From positions 248,001-312,000 of the forward strand of contig LJHR01000003.1 in NCBI GenBank assembly GCA_001296005.1: a DNA stretch of 64,000 bases. Direction: 5' to 3'. Under the pieces are notes generated by a model. That model made no database searches, was not told where the DNA came from, and saw only the letters and a program-made list of their open reading frames with translations. Made by a program: the position numbers and the translations under genes. This DNA comes from an alpha proteobacterium AAP38 (GTDB taxonomy: Bacteria; Pseudomonadota; Alphaproteobacteria; Azospirillales; Azospirillaceae). Shown here piece after piece: positions 1 through 9,165 of this stretch (positions are counted from its first letter, which is position 1; each line of letters begins with the position of its first letter).

Positions 1-716
1 TCGCCCGACAGTTCGGTCGACGCCTGGGTCAGGCTCTCGATCAGCTTCTCGCGGTGCTGAAGCACGATGCGCTGTTCGGCCAGCGCCTTTTCCTCGCCTT
101 CCTCGGGCGAAAGCTGGTCCAGCTCCTCCACCGCGTGGCGCAGGTAATCTTCCTCCGCCCGCGCGCGGTTGGCGTCAGCGGCGGCGGTCAGCCTTGCCTG
201 CTCCACTTGCCGCCAGGCCCGCCAGCTTGCTGCCACCTTCTGCCCCTGCACTGATAGCTGGGCGTAATCGTCCAGAAGGTCGCGGTGGGTGCGCGGGTCC
301 AGAAGGCCATGGGTGTCGAACTGCCCATGCACCTCGACCAGCGTTTCGCCCAGCCGGCGCAGCAGGGTGACGCCCACCGGCTGATCATTCACGAAGCAGC
401 GGGAGCGCCCGTCATTGGTCAGGGTGCGGCGGATGACCAGCGTGTCCTCCACCTCCAGCTCCTGCTCCCGCAGGATGGCGAAGGCGGGGTGGTCGCCGCG
501 CTTGCCCAGGTCGAACTCGGCGGTGACGCTGGCCTGTTCGCAGCCATGGCGGACGAGGCTGCTGTCGCCCCTGGCCCCCAGCGCCAGCCCCAACGCATCC
601 AGCAGGATGGATTTGCCGGCGCCGGTCTCACCGGTCAGAACGCAAAGCCCCGGCTGGAACGCCAGCGTCAGGCGTTCGATCAGGACGACGTCACGGATCG
701 ACAGGGTGACAAGCAT
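1..716 (-). CDS. recN: DNA repair protein RecN, N-terminal part (runs off the window)
   Basis: RecN is an SMC-like ATPase that acts at double-strand breaks in recombinational repair. The frame begins MLVTLSIRDVVLIERLTLAF and carries a Walker A motif GETGAGKS at residues 29-36, followed by the start of the long coiled-coil arm. Only about 238 codons are present; the C-terminal ATPase half lies outside the window. It follows bamD at 42 bp on the same strand, an arrangement common in proteobacteria, so co-transcription is likely. Identity is clear from the N-terminal domain. Confidence 0.93.
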   Translation of the reverse strand, partial: MLVTLSIRDVVLIERLTLAFQPGLCVLTGETGAGKSILLDALGLALGARGDSSLVRHGCEQASVTAEFDLGKRGDHPAFAILREQELEVEDTLVIRRTLTNDGRSRCFVNDQPVGVTLLRRLGETLVEVHGQFDTHGLLDPRTHRDLLDDYAQLSVQGQKVAASWRAWRQVEQARLTAAADANRARAEEDYLRHAVEELDQLSPEEGEEKALAEQRIVLQHREKLIESLTQASTELSG

Positions 717-758
717 GGCGCAGCCGGGGCGATAGGGTCAGGGTATGTTAAATCTAGA

Positions 759-1586
759 TCAGAACAGCCAGTCGACAGCCCGCTGGAACAGCGACGGCTT
801 CTCGCCACGTTCGCTGCGGTTCATCAGGGCGTAGGTGTCCTGGTACCAGACGGAGCCGGGATAGTTATGGCCCAGCAAGGCGGCATGGGCCTGCGCCTCT
901 TCCCGGATGCCCAGGGCGAGGTAGCTTTCGACCAGACGATGCAGGGCCTCAGGAACGTGGCTGGTGGCCTGATATTCATCGACCACGCGGCGGAAGCGCT
1001 TGATGGCCCCCATATACTCGCCCGTGGCCAGATAGAATCGGCCCACTTCCATGTCCTTGCCGGCCAGATGATCGCGGGTCAGGTCGATCTTCAGGCGGGC
1101 ATCACGGGCATAGGGGCTGGCGGGGAAGCGGCGGACCACTTCCTGCAGGTTCTTCAGCGCCTCATACGTCGTGCCCTGGTCGCGGCGCACATCGCTGATA
1201 CGCTCATAATTGCACAGGGCCTTCAGATAGAAAGCGTAAGCCGCATTGCGGTTGCCCGGATGCAGCGCGATGAAGCGATCCAGCGTCGTGATCGCATCAT
1301 CGTACCGCAGCGCCTGATAGTGCGAATAGGCGGCCATCAGCTGCGCGCGCACGGCCCATTGGCTGTACGGGTGCTGGCGCTCGACCTCGTCGAACAGCAG
1401 CGCCGCCTTGGTATAGTTGCGGTTGTCGATGGCGTTGGACGCCTCGGAGTAGATTTGCTCTACCGGCCGCTCGACATAAGGCAGCTCATCCTTCTTGCCC
1501 GAGCAGGCGGCGAGGAACATGAGGGCGACCGGCGCCAGATGGCGAAGGACACGGGCGCGGCGGTTCGGACGTTCGGTGCGGAGCAT
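759..1586 (-). CDS. bamD: Outer membrane assembly lipoprotein BamD
   Basis: BamD is the essential lipoprotein partner of BamA in the outer-membrane beta-barrel assembly machine. From the chosen ATG the N-terminus has a basic stretch, a hydrophobic segment and the lipobox LAAC, with the lipidated Cys at residue 28. TPR-like helices follow with typical motifs such as YTKAALLFDEVERQHPYS and LDRFIALHPGN. Length is about 275 aa, as usual for the family. An upstream ATG at 1613 in the same frame is also possible and would lengthen the signal peptide. The gene is followed by recN. Confidence 0.93.
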   Translation of the reverse strand: MLRTERPNRRARVLRHLAPVALMFLAACSGKKDELPYVERPVEQIYSEASNAIDNRNYTKAALLFDEVERQHPYSQWAVRAQLMAAYSHYQALRYDDAITTLDRFIALHPGNRNAAYAFYLKALCNYERISDVRRDQGTTYEALKNLQEVVRRFPASPYARDARLKIDLTRDHLAGKDMEVGRFYLATGEYMGAIKRFRRVVDEYQATSHVPEALHRLVESYLALGIREEAQAHAALLGHNYPGSVWYQDTYALMNRSERGEKPSLFQRAVDWLF

Positions 1587-1748
1587 CGGCAAGGACAACC
1601 AAGCAGCAAGCATGAATGCGGGATGCCTTATAGCACGCACGGGACCGCCACCGCCAAGCGGCAAACGTCACGGGCACGCACGCAAAGGCGCTTTTCGCGG
1701 AAGATGGCGGTGAATCCTGGCGGAACCATGGCAGGCTGGGGCCTGTTA

Positions 1749-2558
1749 TCACCGTTCCGGCGCGGGCCGCGAGGCCTGCAGCATGGAATCCGGCCTGTCC
1801 TGGGCCAGCGCCCTGTCGAAACGACGGCGCAGGGTTTCGCCTTCCGGGCCGGGGCGGAAACAGACATGCAGGCTTTTATCCTCCAACAGCCGGGCATTGA
1901 AGCGCAGGCCCGCGCGCAAGGGTCGCAGGTCCGGGTCCGCCGATAACAGATGGGCCAGGACGTTGGCGTCGATCACCGCCATGTCCAGCCTGCCTGCCGC
2001 CAGCTTGCGCAGGTTGGCCGCATCATCGACCGCCGGTTCCACGGTCAGGGTGCCGTCGGCGGCGGCGCGGTCGAAACTGTCGGTATTCACATAACCGCGC
2101 ACGGTGCCGATGCGCCGGCCCGCCAGATCCCCCAGGCTGCGCCAGGTAACAGGGGCCGCAACACGTTCGGCGAAGCCAAGCGGGCTGCTGCCGATGGGGG
2201 CGGAAAGCAGGCATTGTGCCTGACTGGCGGCGGTCCGGTATTCCGGGAAATAGCCGGCGTGGCCCGGCGCCTTCAGGCCCGTGGCCACAGCCCGTTGCCA
2301 GGGCAGGAACGTGACTTCCGCCGAAAGGCCGGCGCGCGCCAGGGTGCGTTCGACAATGGCCGTCGTCAGCCCCCGGTTCGGCAAACCCTCACCGCTGAAA
2401 GGCGGCCAGTCGAGGCTGGACAGCCGGACGGTGGCCGATGCGCCATCAGGGGCGGTGCCGGCGCGGGCCATCATCACGGCTGCCACAGCCAACAACAGGA
2501 CCATGGCCAAGCCCCGCAGGGTGGCAAGAGGCAGGCTGGGAACTGGCCGTCGCATCAT
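1749..2558 (-). CDS. Periplasmic solute-binding protein, family 3 type
   Basis: The 269-aa product has a hydrophobic N-terminal signal segment (LAMVLLLAVAAVMMARAG) and then a family 3 (polar amino acid type) binding-protein fold. Recognisable parts are VRLSSLDWPPFSGEGLPNRG near residue 45, LPWQRAVATG, and the second-lobe stretch DLAGRRIGTVRGY. It is probably periplasmic and binds a small ligand. No permease or ATPase lies beside it, so it is an orphan. It sits between lpxC and bamD, bounded by the lpxC terminator, and is probably transcribed separately. The ligand cannot be assigned. Start may be 2558 or the next codon, 2555. Confidence 0.75.
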   Translation of the reverse strand: MMRRPVPSLPLATLRGLAMVLLLAVAAVMMARAGTAPDGASATVRLSSLDWPPFSGEGLPNRGLTTAIVERTLARAGLSAEVTFLPWQRAVATGLKAPGHAGYFPEYRTAASQAQCLLSAPIGSSPLGFAERVAAPVTWRSLGDLAGRRIGTVRGYVNTDSFDRAAADGTLTVEPAVDDAANLRKLAAGRLDMAVIDANVLAHLLSADPDLRPLRAGLRFNARLLEDKSLHVCFRPGPEGETLRRRFDRALAQDRPDSMLQASRPAPER

Positions 2559-2622
2559 CGCTCGCCCTCGGAACGATGTGGATACTGCCCGATGATCCCG
2601 TGAATACCAGTGACAGTAAAAT

Positions 2623-2650
2623 GAAAAAAAGGACGCCGGACAATCCGGCG
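2623..2650 (-). terminator. Rho-independent terminator after lpxC
   Basis: A 7-bp perfect stem (arms 2634-2640 and 2644-2650, loop of 3) is followed on the minus strand by a run of seven T beginning just past the stem. It lies 28 bp downstream of the lpxC stop codon. Confidence 0.8.
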
Positions 2651-2678
2651 CCCTTCGGTTTTCAGCGATACAGCCCGA

Positions 2679-3572
2679 TCAGGCCACGGCGGCCCGGTTG
2701 TCCCAGGTTTCCGCATCCTCGCGGCGCCACGCCGTGGCGTCGGCGAACAGGGCACGCAGGATGGCATTGTTCATGGCATGGCCGGGGCGCAGGCCCTGGT
2801 AATGGCCCAGGATGGGACCGCCCGCCAGATACAGGTCGCCGACAGCGTCCAGGATCTTGTGACGGATGAACTCATCCGCATGACGCAGGCCGCCCGGATT
2901 CATCACGCGGTCGCCATCAATGACGATGGCATTGTCCAGCGAGCCGCCCAGGCCCAGGCCAGCCTTGCGCATCGCCTCCACCTCATGGGCGAAGCCAAAG
3001 GTGCGGCAATCGGCAACCTCCGCCTTGAAGGCACCGTCAGTCAGGCGCAGGAAGCCTTCCTGACGGCGGATCAGGGCCGTATTGTCATAAATGATCTCGG
3101 CGCGGAAGCTGCTGACCGGGGCGGGGGACAGGCTGACGATCTTGTCACCGTCCTGAACACGCACCTCCTTCAGCACGCGGATCATGCGGCGCGGCTGGTC
3201 CTGCTGCTTGATGCCAGCGCATTCGATCAGGAAGACGAACGGGGCCGAACTACCATCCATGATGGGCAGTTCCGGTGCATCCACCTCCACCACGGCATTA
3301 TCGATACCCAGGCCGCGCAGCGCGGCCATCAGATGCTCGATCGTGCCGATGGTCGTGCCCTGCTCATTCTTCAGCAGGGTGCACAGACGGGTATCCGCGA
3401 CAAGATCCCAGCGGGCCGCGATCACGGCGCGGTCGGCGGGCACATCGGTGCGGATGAAGCAGATGCCATGATCGACCGGGGCCGGGCGCAAGGTCATGCG
3501 GACGCGGCGGCCCGAATGCAGGCCGACGCCAGCGCAGTGAATGGTCGTATTGAGCGTCTGTTGCCAGGACAT
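2679..3572 (-). CDS. lpxC: UDP-3-O-acyl-N-acetylglucosamine deacetylase LpxC
   Basis: LpxC is the zinc deacetylase that catalyses the committed step of lipid A synthesis. The ATG at 3572 follows a good ribosome site (GGAAAGGGA) and starts MSWQQTLNTTIHCAGVGLHSG, the family's usual N-terminus. The conserved segments LMAALRGLGIDNAVVEVDAPELP, LDNAIVIDG, LRHADEFIRHKILDAVGDLYL (zinc ligands His and Asp) and GHYQG are visible. Length is 297 aa, typical. It lies downstream of ftsZ but is separated from it by a terminator and about 280 bp, so it probably has its own promoter. Confidence 0.97.
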   Translation of the reverse strand: MSWQQTLNTTIHCAGVGLHSGRRVRMTLRPAPVDHGICFIRTDVPADRAVIAARWDLVADTRLCTLLKNEQGTTIGTIEHLMAALRGLGIDNAVVEVDAPELPIMDGSSAPFVFLIECAGIKQQDQPRRMIRVLKEVRVQDGDKIVSLSPAPVSSFRAEIIYDNTALIRRQEGFLRLTDGAFKAEVADCRTFGFAHEVEAMRKAGLGLGGSLDNAIVIDGDRVMNPGGLRHADEFIRHKILDAVGDLYLAGGPILGHYQGLRPGHAMNNAILRALFADATAWRREDAETWDNRAAVA

Positions 3573-3855
3573 GGGCTTGTCCCTTTCCGATAAATCGACA
3601 GTAACGCCCCCTGATGCGGAAATCCAGCCACCGGCTCCGAATGGCAGTCCCGACCTTGGCCGGGGGCCAATTTGGAGTGCAACGCCATCCCACCTGCGTT
3701 GCAATGCGGTATCGCTGATCGCCGCATCGTGAAAATGACAGAGTGCGCGTCCAGCTTCAAATCACTCTTTGTTACCGATTGTTACGGAGAGTGTTGGTAA
3801 GTGTCTGAAACACTTTCATAATTTTGTCTTAATTGTGGCAACAAACAAAAAGAAA
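3573..3855 (-). promoter_or_regulatory. lpxC upstream region with a small palindrome
   Basis: This gene-free stretch between the ftsZ terminator and lpxC becomes AT-rich towards 3760-3855, as expected for a promoter. It contains a palindrome with 6-bp arms (AAGTGT at 3799-3804 and ACACTT at 3810-3815). No convincing -35/-10 pair could be fixed by eye. The remainder of the ftsZ-lpxC gap (3883-3980) is ftsZ 3' untranslated sequence. Confidence 0.4.
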
Positions 3856-3882
3856 GGGGCCGGTCCCCGCCGGACCGGCCCC
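3845..3882 (-). terminator. Strong terminator of the ftsZ end of the dcw operon
   Basis: An 11-bp perfect GC-rich stem (arms 3856-3866 and 3872-3882, loop CCGCC) is followed on the minus strand by a T-rich tail (TTTCTTTTTGTTTGT). It is placed about 100 bp after the ftsZ stop codon and would separate the dcw operon from lpxC. Confidence 0.9.
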
Positions 3883-3980
3883 TTGTGCACTGCGATAAGC
3901 GTTTGATTTTGAACGAAGTTCAGATGCTCGGAGCTGTTTTTGGCAAACCGAAAACAGCGCCGGCGACTGAGGAATACGCT

Positions 3981-5681
3981 TCAGTTCGCCTGACGACGCA
4001 GGAAGGCGGGGATGTCCAGCATCTCCTCGTCGCTCTGCGCGGTCTTGGGGCGGGGGGCCTGCGGGGCAGCCTGTGCCACCGGCTGCGGGGCCGGGGCGGG
4101 GGCGGCCTGACGGGCCTGGGCGTTGAACTGCGGTGCCGGGGCCTGGGGGGCCGGGGCGGGCATGCGCGGGGCGGCCGGTGCCGGCTGCGGGGCGCCGCCG
4201 CCGAACAGCTTGGCGAACAGGCCACGCTTTTCCGGCTGCGGGGCCGGCGGCGTGAACCGCTCCGGTGCTGCCGGCTGGCTGCTGCGCGGGGCGCCTTCAG
4301 CCGCACGCGGCGGGATGAAGGCATCGTCGCGGCGGGCCGGGGCGGCCGGACGCATGTCGGACGGGCGCAGCTCATGATGCGGCTGCGGTGCCGTGGCGGC
4401 GGCCATGGCAACAGCGGCCTGGGCTTCCGCCGTGCCTTCATCAGTCATGGCCGGGGCGGCTTCCTCCGTCATGGCCACAGCGGCACCCGGCATCGGGGCT
4501 GGCTGCATCGGGGCAAAGGCGGGGGCGGCAGCCGCGACACCGGGGATGGCGGCGGGCTGCAGGGCCGGGCGGGCCGGGATCGGGTTGGCCGGGACCGGCG
4601 GGATGCCGGCGACGGCGGCGGCCGGCGCAGCAGCCGGGGCCGGTGCGGGGGCGACACGGCGGCCCGACACGACCTGCAACTGCGGCTGACCGATCGGCGG
4701 ACGCTGCTGCACGGCATTGTCGATGCCCGTGGCGACGACCGACACGCGCATCTTGCCCGACATATGTTCGTCGAAGGTGGAACCGAAGATGATGTTGGCT
4801 TCGGGGTCGACCTCGTCACGGATGCGGTTGGCGGCTTCATCCACCTCGAACAGGGTCATGTCATGACCGCCCGTGATGTTGATAAGCACGCCGCGTGCAC
4901 CCTTCATGCTGATATCGTCCAGCAGCGGGTTGTTGATGGCGGCTTCGGCGGCGTCGATGGCGCGACGGTCGCCCTCGGCCTCGCCGGTGCCCATCATGGC
5001 CTTGCCCATCTCGCTCATGACGGTGCGGATGTCGGCGAAGTCCAGGTTGATCAATCCTGGCATGACCATCAGGTCGGTCACGCCGCGCACGCCGGCATGC
5101 AGAACATCGTCGGCCATCTTGAAGGCGTCGGCGAACGTCGTCTTCTCGTTGGCGATGCGGAACAGGTTCTGGTTGGGGATGATCAGCAGCGTGTCGACAT
5201 ACTGCGCCAGTTCCGAAATGCCGCTTTCGGCGGTGCGCATGCGGTGCGCGCCTTCGAAATTGAACGGCTTGGTCACCACGCCGACGGTCAGGATGCCCTG
5301 TTCACGCGCCGCACGGGCGATGACGGGGGCCGCACCCGTACCGGTACCACCGCCCATGCCGGCGGTGATGAAGCACATGTTGGTGCCCGACAGATGGCCC
5401 AGAATTTCTTCCAGCTGTTCTTCCGCCGCCGCACGGCCCACATCGGGGCGCGACCCTGCGCCTAAGCCGCGGGTGATGGTGGAGCCCAACTGAACCCGCT
5501 TGGAGGCCAGGTTGCCCTGCAGCGCCTGCGCGTCGGTATTGGCCACCACGAACTCGACCCCTTCCAGCGCGGAACGGATCATGTTGTTGACGGCGTTGCC
5601 GCCGGCACCGCCGACACCGAACACGGTGATACGGGGCTTGGTCTGCACTTCGACGCTGGGGATACCGAGTTTGATGCTCAT
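3981..5681 (-). CDS. ftsZ: Cell division protein FtsZ with very long C-terminal linker
   Basis: FtsZ is the tubulin-like GTPase that polymerises into the division ring. The GTPase domain (about residues 15-320) has [13 protein letters not shown] near the N-terminus, the tubulin signature [13 protein letters not shown] and the T7-loop region [12 protein letters not shown] linker of roughly 220 residues rich in Ala, Pro and Gln follows, and then the conserved C-terminal peptide [11 protein letters not shown], which binds FtsA and other partners. At 566 aa it is much longer than E. coli FtsZ (383 aa); long linkers are common in alphaproteobacteria. It is the last gene of the dcw operon, 111 bp after ftsA. 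Confidence 0.98.
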   Translation of the reverse strand: MSIKLGIPSVEVQTKPRITVFGVGGAGGNAVNNMIRSALEGVEFVVANTDAQALQGNLASKRVQLGSTITRGLGAGSRPDVGRAAAEEQLEEILGHLSGTNMCFITAGMGGGTGTGAAPVIARAAREQGILTVGVVTKPFNFEGAHRMRTAESGISELAQYVDTLLIIPNQNLFRIANEKTTFADAFKMADDVLHAGVRGVTDLMVMPGLINLDFADIRTVMSEMGKAMMGTGEAEGDRRAIDAAEAAINNPLLDDISMKGARGVLINITGGHDMTLFEVDEAANRIRDEVDPEANIIFGSTFDEHMSGKMRVSVVATGIDNAVQQRPPIGQPQLQVVSGRRVAPAPAPAAAPAAAVAGIPPVPANPIPARPALQPAAIPGVAAAAPAFAPMQPAPMPGAAVAMTEEAAPAMTDEGTAEAQAAVAMAAATAPQPHHELRPSDMRPAAPARRDDAFIPPRAAEGAPRSSQPAAPERFTPPAPQPEKRGLFAKLFGGGAPQPAPAAPRMPAPAPQAPAPQFNAQARQAAPAPAPQPVAQAAPQAPRPKTAQSDEEMLDIPAFLRRQAN

Positions 5682-5792
5682 CGCTGTGGGCTCCTCTGGC
5701 GGGGGAGGGAAATCGGGAAAGGCGGCGGGAACGGGTGGTTCAGGCTTTGGCTGCTCGTCGGCGGGCGCGGGGCCTGTGGCATGGTCTTCGGG

Positions 5793-7073
5793 TCATAGAT
5801 TCTCCCGCAGCCAGCCATTGACGCGGCCCCAAAGCCCGGTGGACTTTTCCGGCATGGGGGCCAGCGCCGGCATCTCGTGGTTTTGCTGCATGGCATAGGC
5901 CAGCAGACCGGCAGCCGACGCGAAGGCCGGGCCGGAAACATTGGTGGCCAGCCCGCCGATGCGCAGCGGACGGCCCAGGCGCACCTGCTTGTCCAGCACA
6001 TTGGCGGCCAGTTCGCGCACGCCCGACAACTGGCTGGCGCCACCCGTCAGGACGACGCGGCGACCGGCGGCCTTGGCAAAGCCCGACTGGTCCAGGCGGC
6101 CATGCACCAGTTCGAAAATCTCTTCCATGCGCGGCTGGATGATGCCGACCAGGAGCGATTTCGGCACATGGTTGGTCTGGCCGCGCTCCTCCTCGCCCAC
6201 CTGGGGCACGTCGATCATCTCCCGCTCGTCCGACACGGCGGACACGGCGGAACCGTACAGGGTCTTCAACCGCTCGGCCTGGGCCACCGGCGTGGTCAGG
6301 CCACGGGCGATGTCGTTGGTGACATGGCCGCCGCCCAGCGGGATGCTGTCGCACCAGACCATCTTGCCGTCATTGAACACGGCCATGCTGGTGGTGCCGC
6401 CGCCCATGTCGATGACGGTGACGCCCAGTTCCATCTCATCTTCCACCAGGCACGACAGGCCGGCGGCATAGGGGCTCATGACGAAGCTTTCGACACCCAG
6501 ATGGCAACGCCCGACACAGGTGGACAGGTTGCGCACCGGGCCGCCGGCGGCGGTCACCACATGGGTGCGCACGCCCAGCCGTTCGCCCACCATCCCACGT
6601 GGGTCGCGGATGCCCTTCACCCCGTCAATGGCATAGCCGACGGGGATGGAATGGATCAGTTCGGCATCGGGCGACACGTCCAGCTTGCGCGCCTCGGTCA
6701 GGGCGCGGCGCACGTCGCTGTCACCGATCTCCGCCCCCGTCACCGCCGTTTCGGCGATCAGGGTCTGGCTTTCCGGCTGCCCGCCCGACAGACTGACCAG
6801 AACCTCGCGGATCTGTTCGCCAGCCATGGTTTCGGCGGCATGGACCGTGGTGCCGATGGCGGTTTCGGCGGCTTCCATGTCGACGATCCCGCCCGAGCGC
6901 ACGCCCCGGCTGATCTGGTGGCCGATGCCGACCACGCGGATGCTGCCCGGATCATCGACCTTGGCAATGAAGCAGACAACCTTGGACGAGCCGACATCCA
7001 GCGCGGCGATGGTGCCGCCGCGCGGAACCTTGCGGGCCTTGGTACGGGTATTGAGGGCGCCGGGAAATGCCAT
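5793..7073 (-). CDS. ftsA: Cell division protein FtsA
   Basis: FtsA is the actin-like ATPase that anchors FtsZ to the membrane and recruits later division proteins. The N-terminal ATPase motif IAALDVGSSKVVCFIAKV, the phosphate-2 loop VTVIDMGGGTTSMAVF and the adenosine motif VVLTGGASQLSGV are present. The C-terminus GLWGRVNGWLRENL looks like the membrane-targeting amphipathic helix. Length is 426 aa, normal. It lies 12 bp after ftsQ and 111 bp before ftsZ, all co-directional. Confidence 0.97.
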   Translation of the reverse strand: MAFPGALNTRTKARKVPRGGTIAALDVGSSKVVCFIAKVDDPGSIRVVGIGHQISRGVRSGGIVDMEAAETAIGTTVHAAETMAGEQIREVLVSLSGGQPESQTLIAETAVTGAEIGDSDVRRALTEARKLDVSPDAELIHSIPVGYAIDGVKGIRDPRGMVGERLGVRTHVVTAAGGPVRNLSTCVGRCHLGVESFVMSPYAAGLSCLVEDEMELGVTVIDMGGGTTSMAVFNDGKMVWCDSIPLGGGHVTNDIARGLTTPVAQAERLKTLYGSAVSAVSDEREMIDVPQVGEEERGQTNHVPKSLLVGIIQPRMEEIFELVHGRLDQSGFAKAAGRRVVLTGGASQLSGVRELAANVLDKQVRLGRPLRIGGLATNVSGPAFASAAGLLAYAMQQNHEMPALAPMPEKSTGLWGRVNGWLRENL

Positions 7074-7085
7074 GATCGCGTGCCC

Positions 7086-8003
7086 TCAGGTCTTCTGCTT
7101 CTTTTCGGGGGGCTTGCGGCGCAAATCGGCCGCAGCGGCGGAGGTCTGGACCGACAGGCGGTCCGGGATGCGCAGGTCGATGGCGACCACATCCTTGTTC
7201 AGCACGTCATTTGTCTGCTGAATCATGGCCAGTTGATGCAGGGCTTCCGGCACATCATGTTCGGGCAGGCGGATATCGATGCCGTTCTTCAGGCGCAGGT
7301 CCCAGCGGCGACCACCGACCAGCACCGCTGCCTCAACCATCTGCGCGATGGCCGGCTGCTTGGCCAGCATATGCAGCAGGGCTGGCCCGCGCTTGGGCGC
7401 GTCCGGTCCCACCAGCAGCGGCAGGTTCGGCCATTTCGAAAGGTCATTGGCCGTCAGCACGATGCCGTCGGCATCGATCAGGCGCATCTGCCGGTCATGC
7501 TGCCACAGGGCCATCGGCTCACGTTCGGTGATGGTGATGGCGATGGTGTCGGGCAGGCGGCGTTCCACCCGCGCCTGACGGACCCAGGGGATCTGTTCCA
7601 GTGCCGAGCGCGCATGATGCGGGTCAAAGGCCAGGATGGGCGTGCCGCGCTGCACCGCCAGCGCGTTCAGAAGGTCGGCCTGCGCCGCCTTCTCGCGCCC
7701 GACCACCGTCACATCCTGCACCGACAGGCCGGCCTCGACACTGGCGGTCAGGACCTTGTCGGTGGCGGCATGCATCAGCAACTCGCCATAGCCCGAGCCC
7801 CAGACCCAGCCGCCCACAGCCAGCAGTGCCACCAGCGGCGCCGACCGCCGCGCGATCTTCATCGCCGGTTCGGCCCAGCGGGGCAGGGCACGGCGGCGGT
7901 TCGCCTCCTGGGCGGCACGCAGCGTCGCGCGCTTCTGCGTTTCGGCAAAGCGCGCGCGGGGATTATCGGTGGTGGGCGGGGCGGTGGGCGTCACGCGTGG
8001 CAT
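7086..8003 (-). CDS. ftsQ: Cell division protein FtsQ
   Basis: FtsQ is a bitopic inner-membrane protein linking early and late division proteins. A basic cytoplasmic N-terminus is followed by one membrane segment (PLVALLAVGGWVWGSGY). A POTRA domain (VTVVGREKAAQADLLNAL through ERRLPDTIAITITEREPMALW) and the FtsQ domain come next. The start is set at the ATG at 8003 (MPRVTPT), which overlaps the end of ddl; an upstream in-frame start at 8030 would lie deeper inside ddl. The product is about 305 aa. Confidence 0.93.
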   Translation of the reverse strand: MPRVTPTAPPTTDNPRARFAETQKRATLRAAQEANRRRALPRWAEPAMKIARRSAPLVALLAVGGWVWGSGYGELLMHAATDKVLTASVEAGLSVQDVTVVGREKAAQADLLNALAVQRGTPILAFDPHHARSALEQIPWVRQARVERRLPDTIAITITEREPMALWQHDRQMRLIDADGIVLTANDLSKWPNLPLLVGPDAPKRGPALLHMLAKQPAIAQMVEAAVLVGGRRWDLRLKNGIDIRLPEHDVPEALHQLAMIQQTNDVLNKDVVAIDLRIPDRLSVQTSAAAADLRRKPPEKKQKT

Positions 8004-8926
8004 CGGGCATGCTCCACTATCCAGGCGCACAGATCGGCGTAGCTGATGCCCAGCGATGCCGCCTGTTCAGGCAGCAGGGAGGTCGGCGTGAAGCCGGGCT
8101 GGGTATTGGTTTCAAGGAAGCACAGGCCGGTAATTCCCGGCTTGGCATCATCCCAGCGGAAATCGGTGCGCGACACGCCGGAGCAGCCCAGCACCTGATG
8201 CGCCAGCAGCGCCAGACGCTTGGCCTCCTCGGCCACGTCCGCCGGGATCTCAGCCGGGCAGACATGGACCGAACCGCCATCGGCGTATTTCGCCTCATAA
8301 TCATAAAAGGCGGTGCGGGGGACGATTTCCGTGACGGCCAGGGCGCGGTCGCCCATGACGCCGACCGTCAGTTCGCGGCCCGGAATGAACTTCTCCACCA
8401 GCACGCGGCGGCCATAGACCCAGCTGTCTTCTTCCAGGACCGTGAAATTGTCGCTCTCGCGCACGATGCGCACGCCGACGCTGGAACCCTCATCCACGGG
8501 CTTCACGACATAGGGCGGGGGCAGGACATGGCCGGCCAGGACCTGTTCCTTGGTGGCGATGACGCCATCGGCCACGGGCATGCCCACGGTCGCCAGGATG
8601 CGCTTGGTCAGGGCCTTGTCCATGGCGACGGCGGATGCCATCACGCCGGAATGGGTATAGGGCACACCCAGATATTCCAGAACGCCCTGGATCAACCCAT
8701 CCTCGCCGCCCTTGCCATGCAGGGCGTTGAAAATCACGTCGGGATGCGGGGTCAATGCTGCGATCAGACCGGCCAGATCACGCTGCACATCAATGGCCGT
8801 GACCTTGTAGCCCTTGCTCTCCAGCGCCTCGGCGATGCGGGACCCGCTGACCAGGGACACTTCCCGCTCCGCAGACCATCCGCCCAACAGGACGGCGACA
8901 TGCTTCGAACGGTTCTCGGTGCCCAT
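7991..8926 (-). CDS. ddl: D-alanine--D-alanine ligase
   Basis: Ddl joins two D-alanines with ATP to make the terminal dipeptide of the peptidoglycan stem. The start MGTENRSKHVAVLLGGWSAE matches the family and follows AGGGGGAA; the frame stays open further upstream to 9169, but that part does not resemble Ddl. ATP-grasp motifs include VVKPVDEGSSVGVRIV, EKFIPGRELTVGVM and CFLETNTQPGFT near the C-terminus. Length is 311 aa. Its 3' end overlaps ftsQ. Confidence 0.96.
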   Translation of the reverse strand: MGTENRSKHVAVLLGGWSAEREVSLVSGSRIAEALESKGYKVTAIDVQRDLAGLIAALTPHPDVIFNALHGKGGEDGLIQGVLEYLGVPYTHSGVMASAVAMDKALTKRILATVGMPVADGVIATKEQVLAGHVLPPPYVVKPVDEGSSVGVRIVRESDNFTVLEEDSWVYGRRVLVEKFIPGRELTVGVMGDRALAVTEIVPRTAFYDYEAKYADGGSVHVCPAEIPADVAEEAKRLALLAHQVLGCSGVSRTDFRWDDAKPGITGLCFLETNTQPGFTPTSLLPEQAASLGISYADLCAWIVEHARCHA

Positions 8927-9165
8927 CACAACAGTTCCCCCTTTGGCTGACGCGTGGTGACGCGTCGCCATTCCTGCCGGCCCTTCCGGCAAATTCTGCG
9001 CTATCGCAAGATGTTGTGTGAGGCAGCCCCAGCCTTCCCACAAGATTCGGTGTAAGCGACGGATTACGGGGCTGCAAGCGCCAAAATGAAGCGCTTTTAA
9101 AAAAGCGACTCGGGGTGCTGCGACCTGTTGCAGCGGAGACTCACATTTGTCGGCCAGGGTGGCAT
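8927..9165 (-). other. ddl-murB intergenic region with hairpins
   Basis: This 240-bp gap is one of the few real breaks in the dcw cluster. It holds an inverted repeat with 8-bp arms GCAGCCCC (9023-9030) and GGGGCTGC (9068-9075), and an AT-centred hairpin around 9091-9107 (CGCTTTT then AAAAGCG). An internal promoter or partial terminator for ddl-ftsQAZ is plausible, but no promoter could be fixed by eye. Confidence 0.45.

Noticed and set aside
285-1946. Long plus-strand open frame of 553 codons opposite bamD and the solute-binding protein gene
   Set aside because: High GC makes antisense frames stay open. It has no ribosome site or domain, and the minus strand encodes clearly recognisable proteins.
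3885-5465. Plus-strand frame of 526 codons opposite ftsZ
   Set aside because: Shadow of ftsZ; Gly/Arg/His-rich composition typical of antisense translation, no recognisable family.
5877-8042. Plus-strand frame of 721 codons opposite ftsA and ftsQ
   Set aside because: Antisense shadow of two well-identified division genes.
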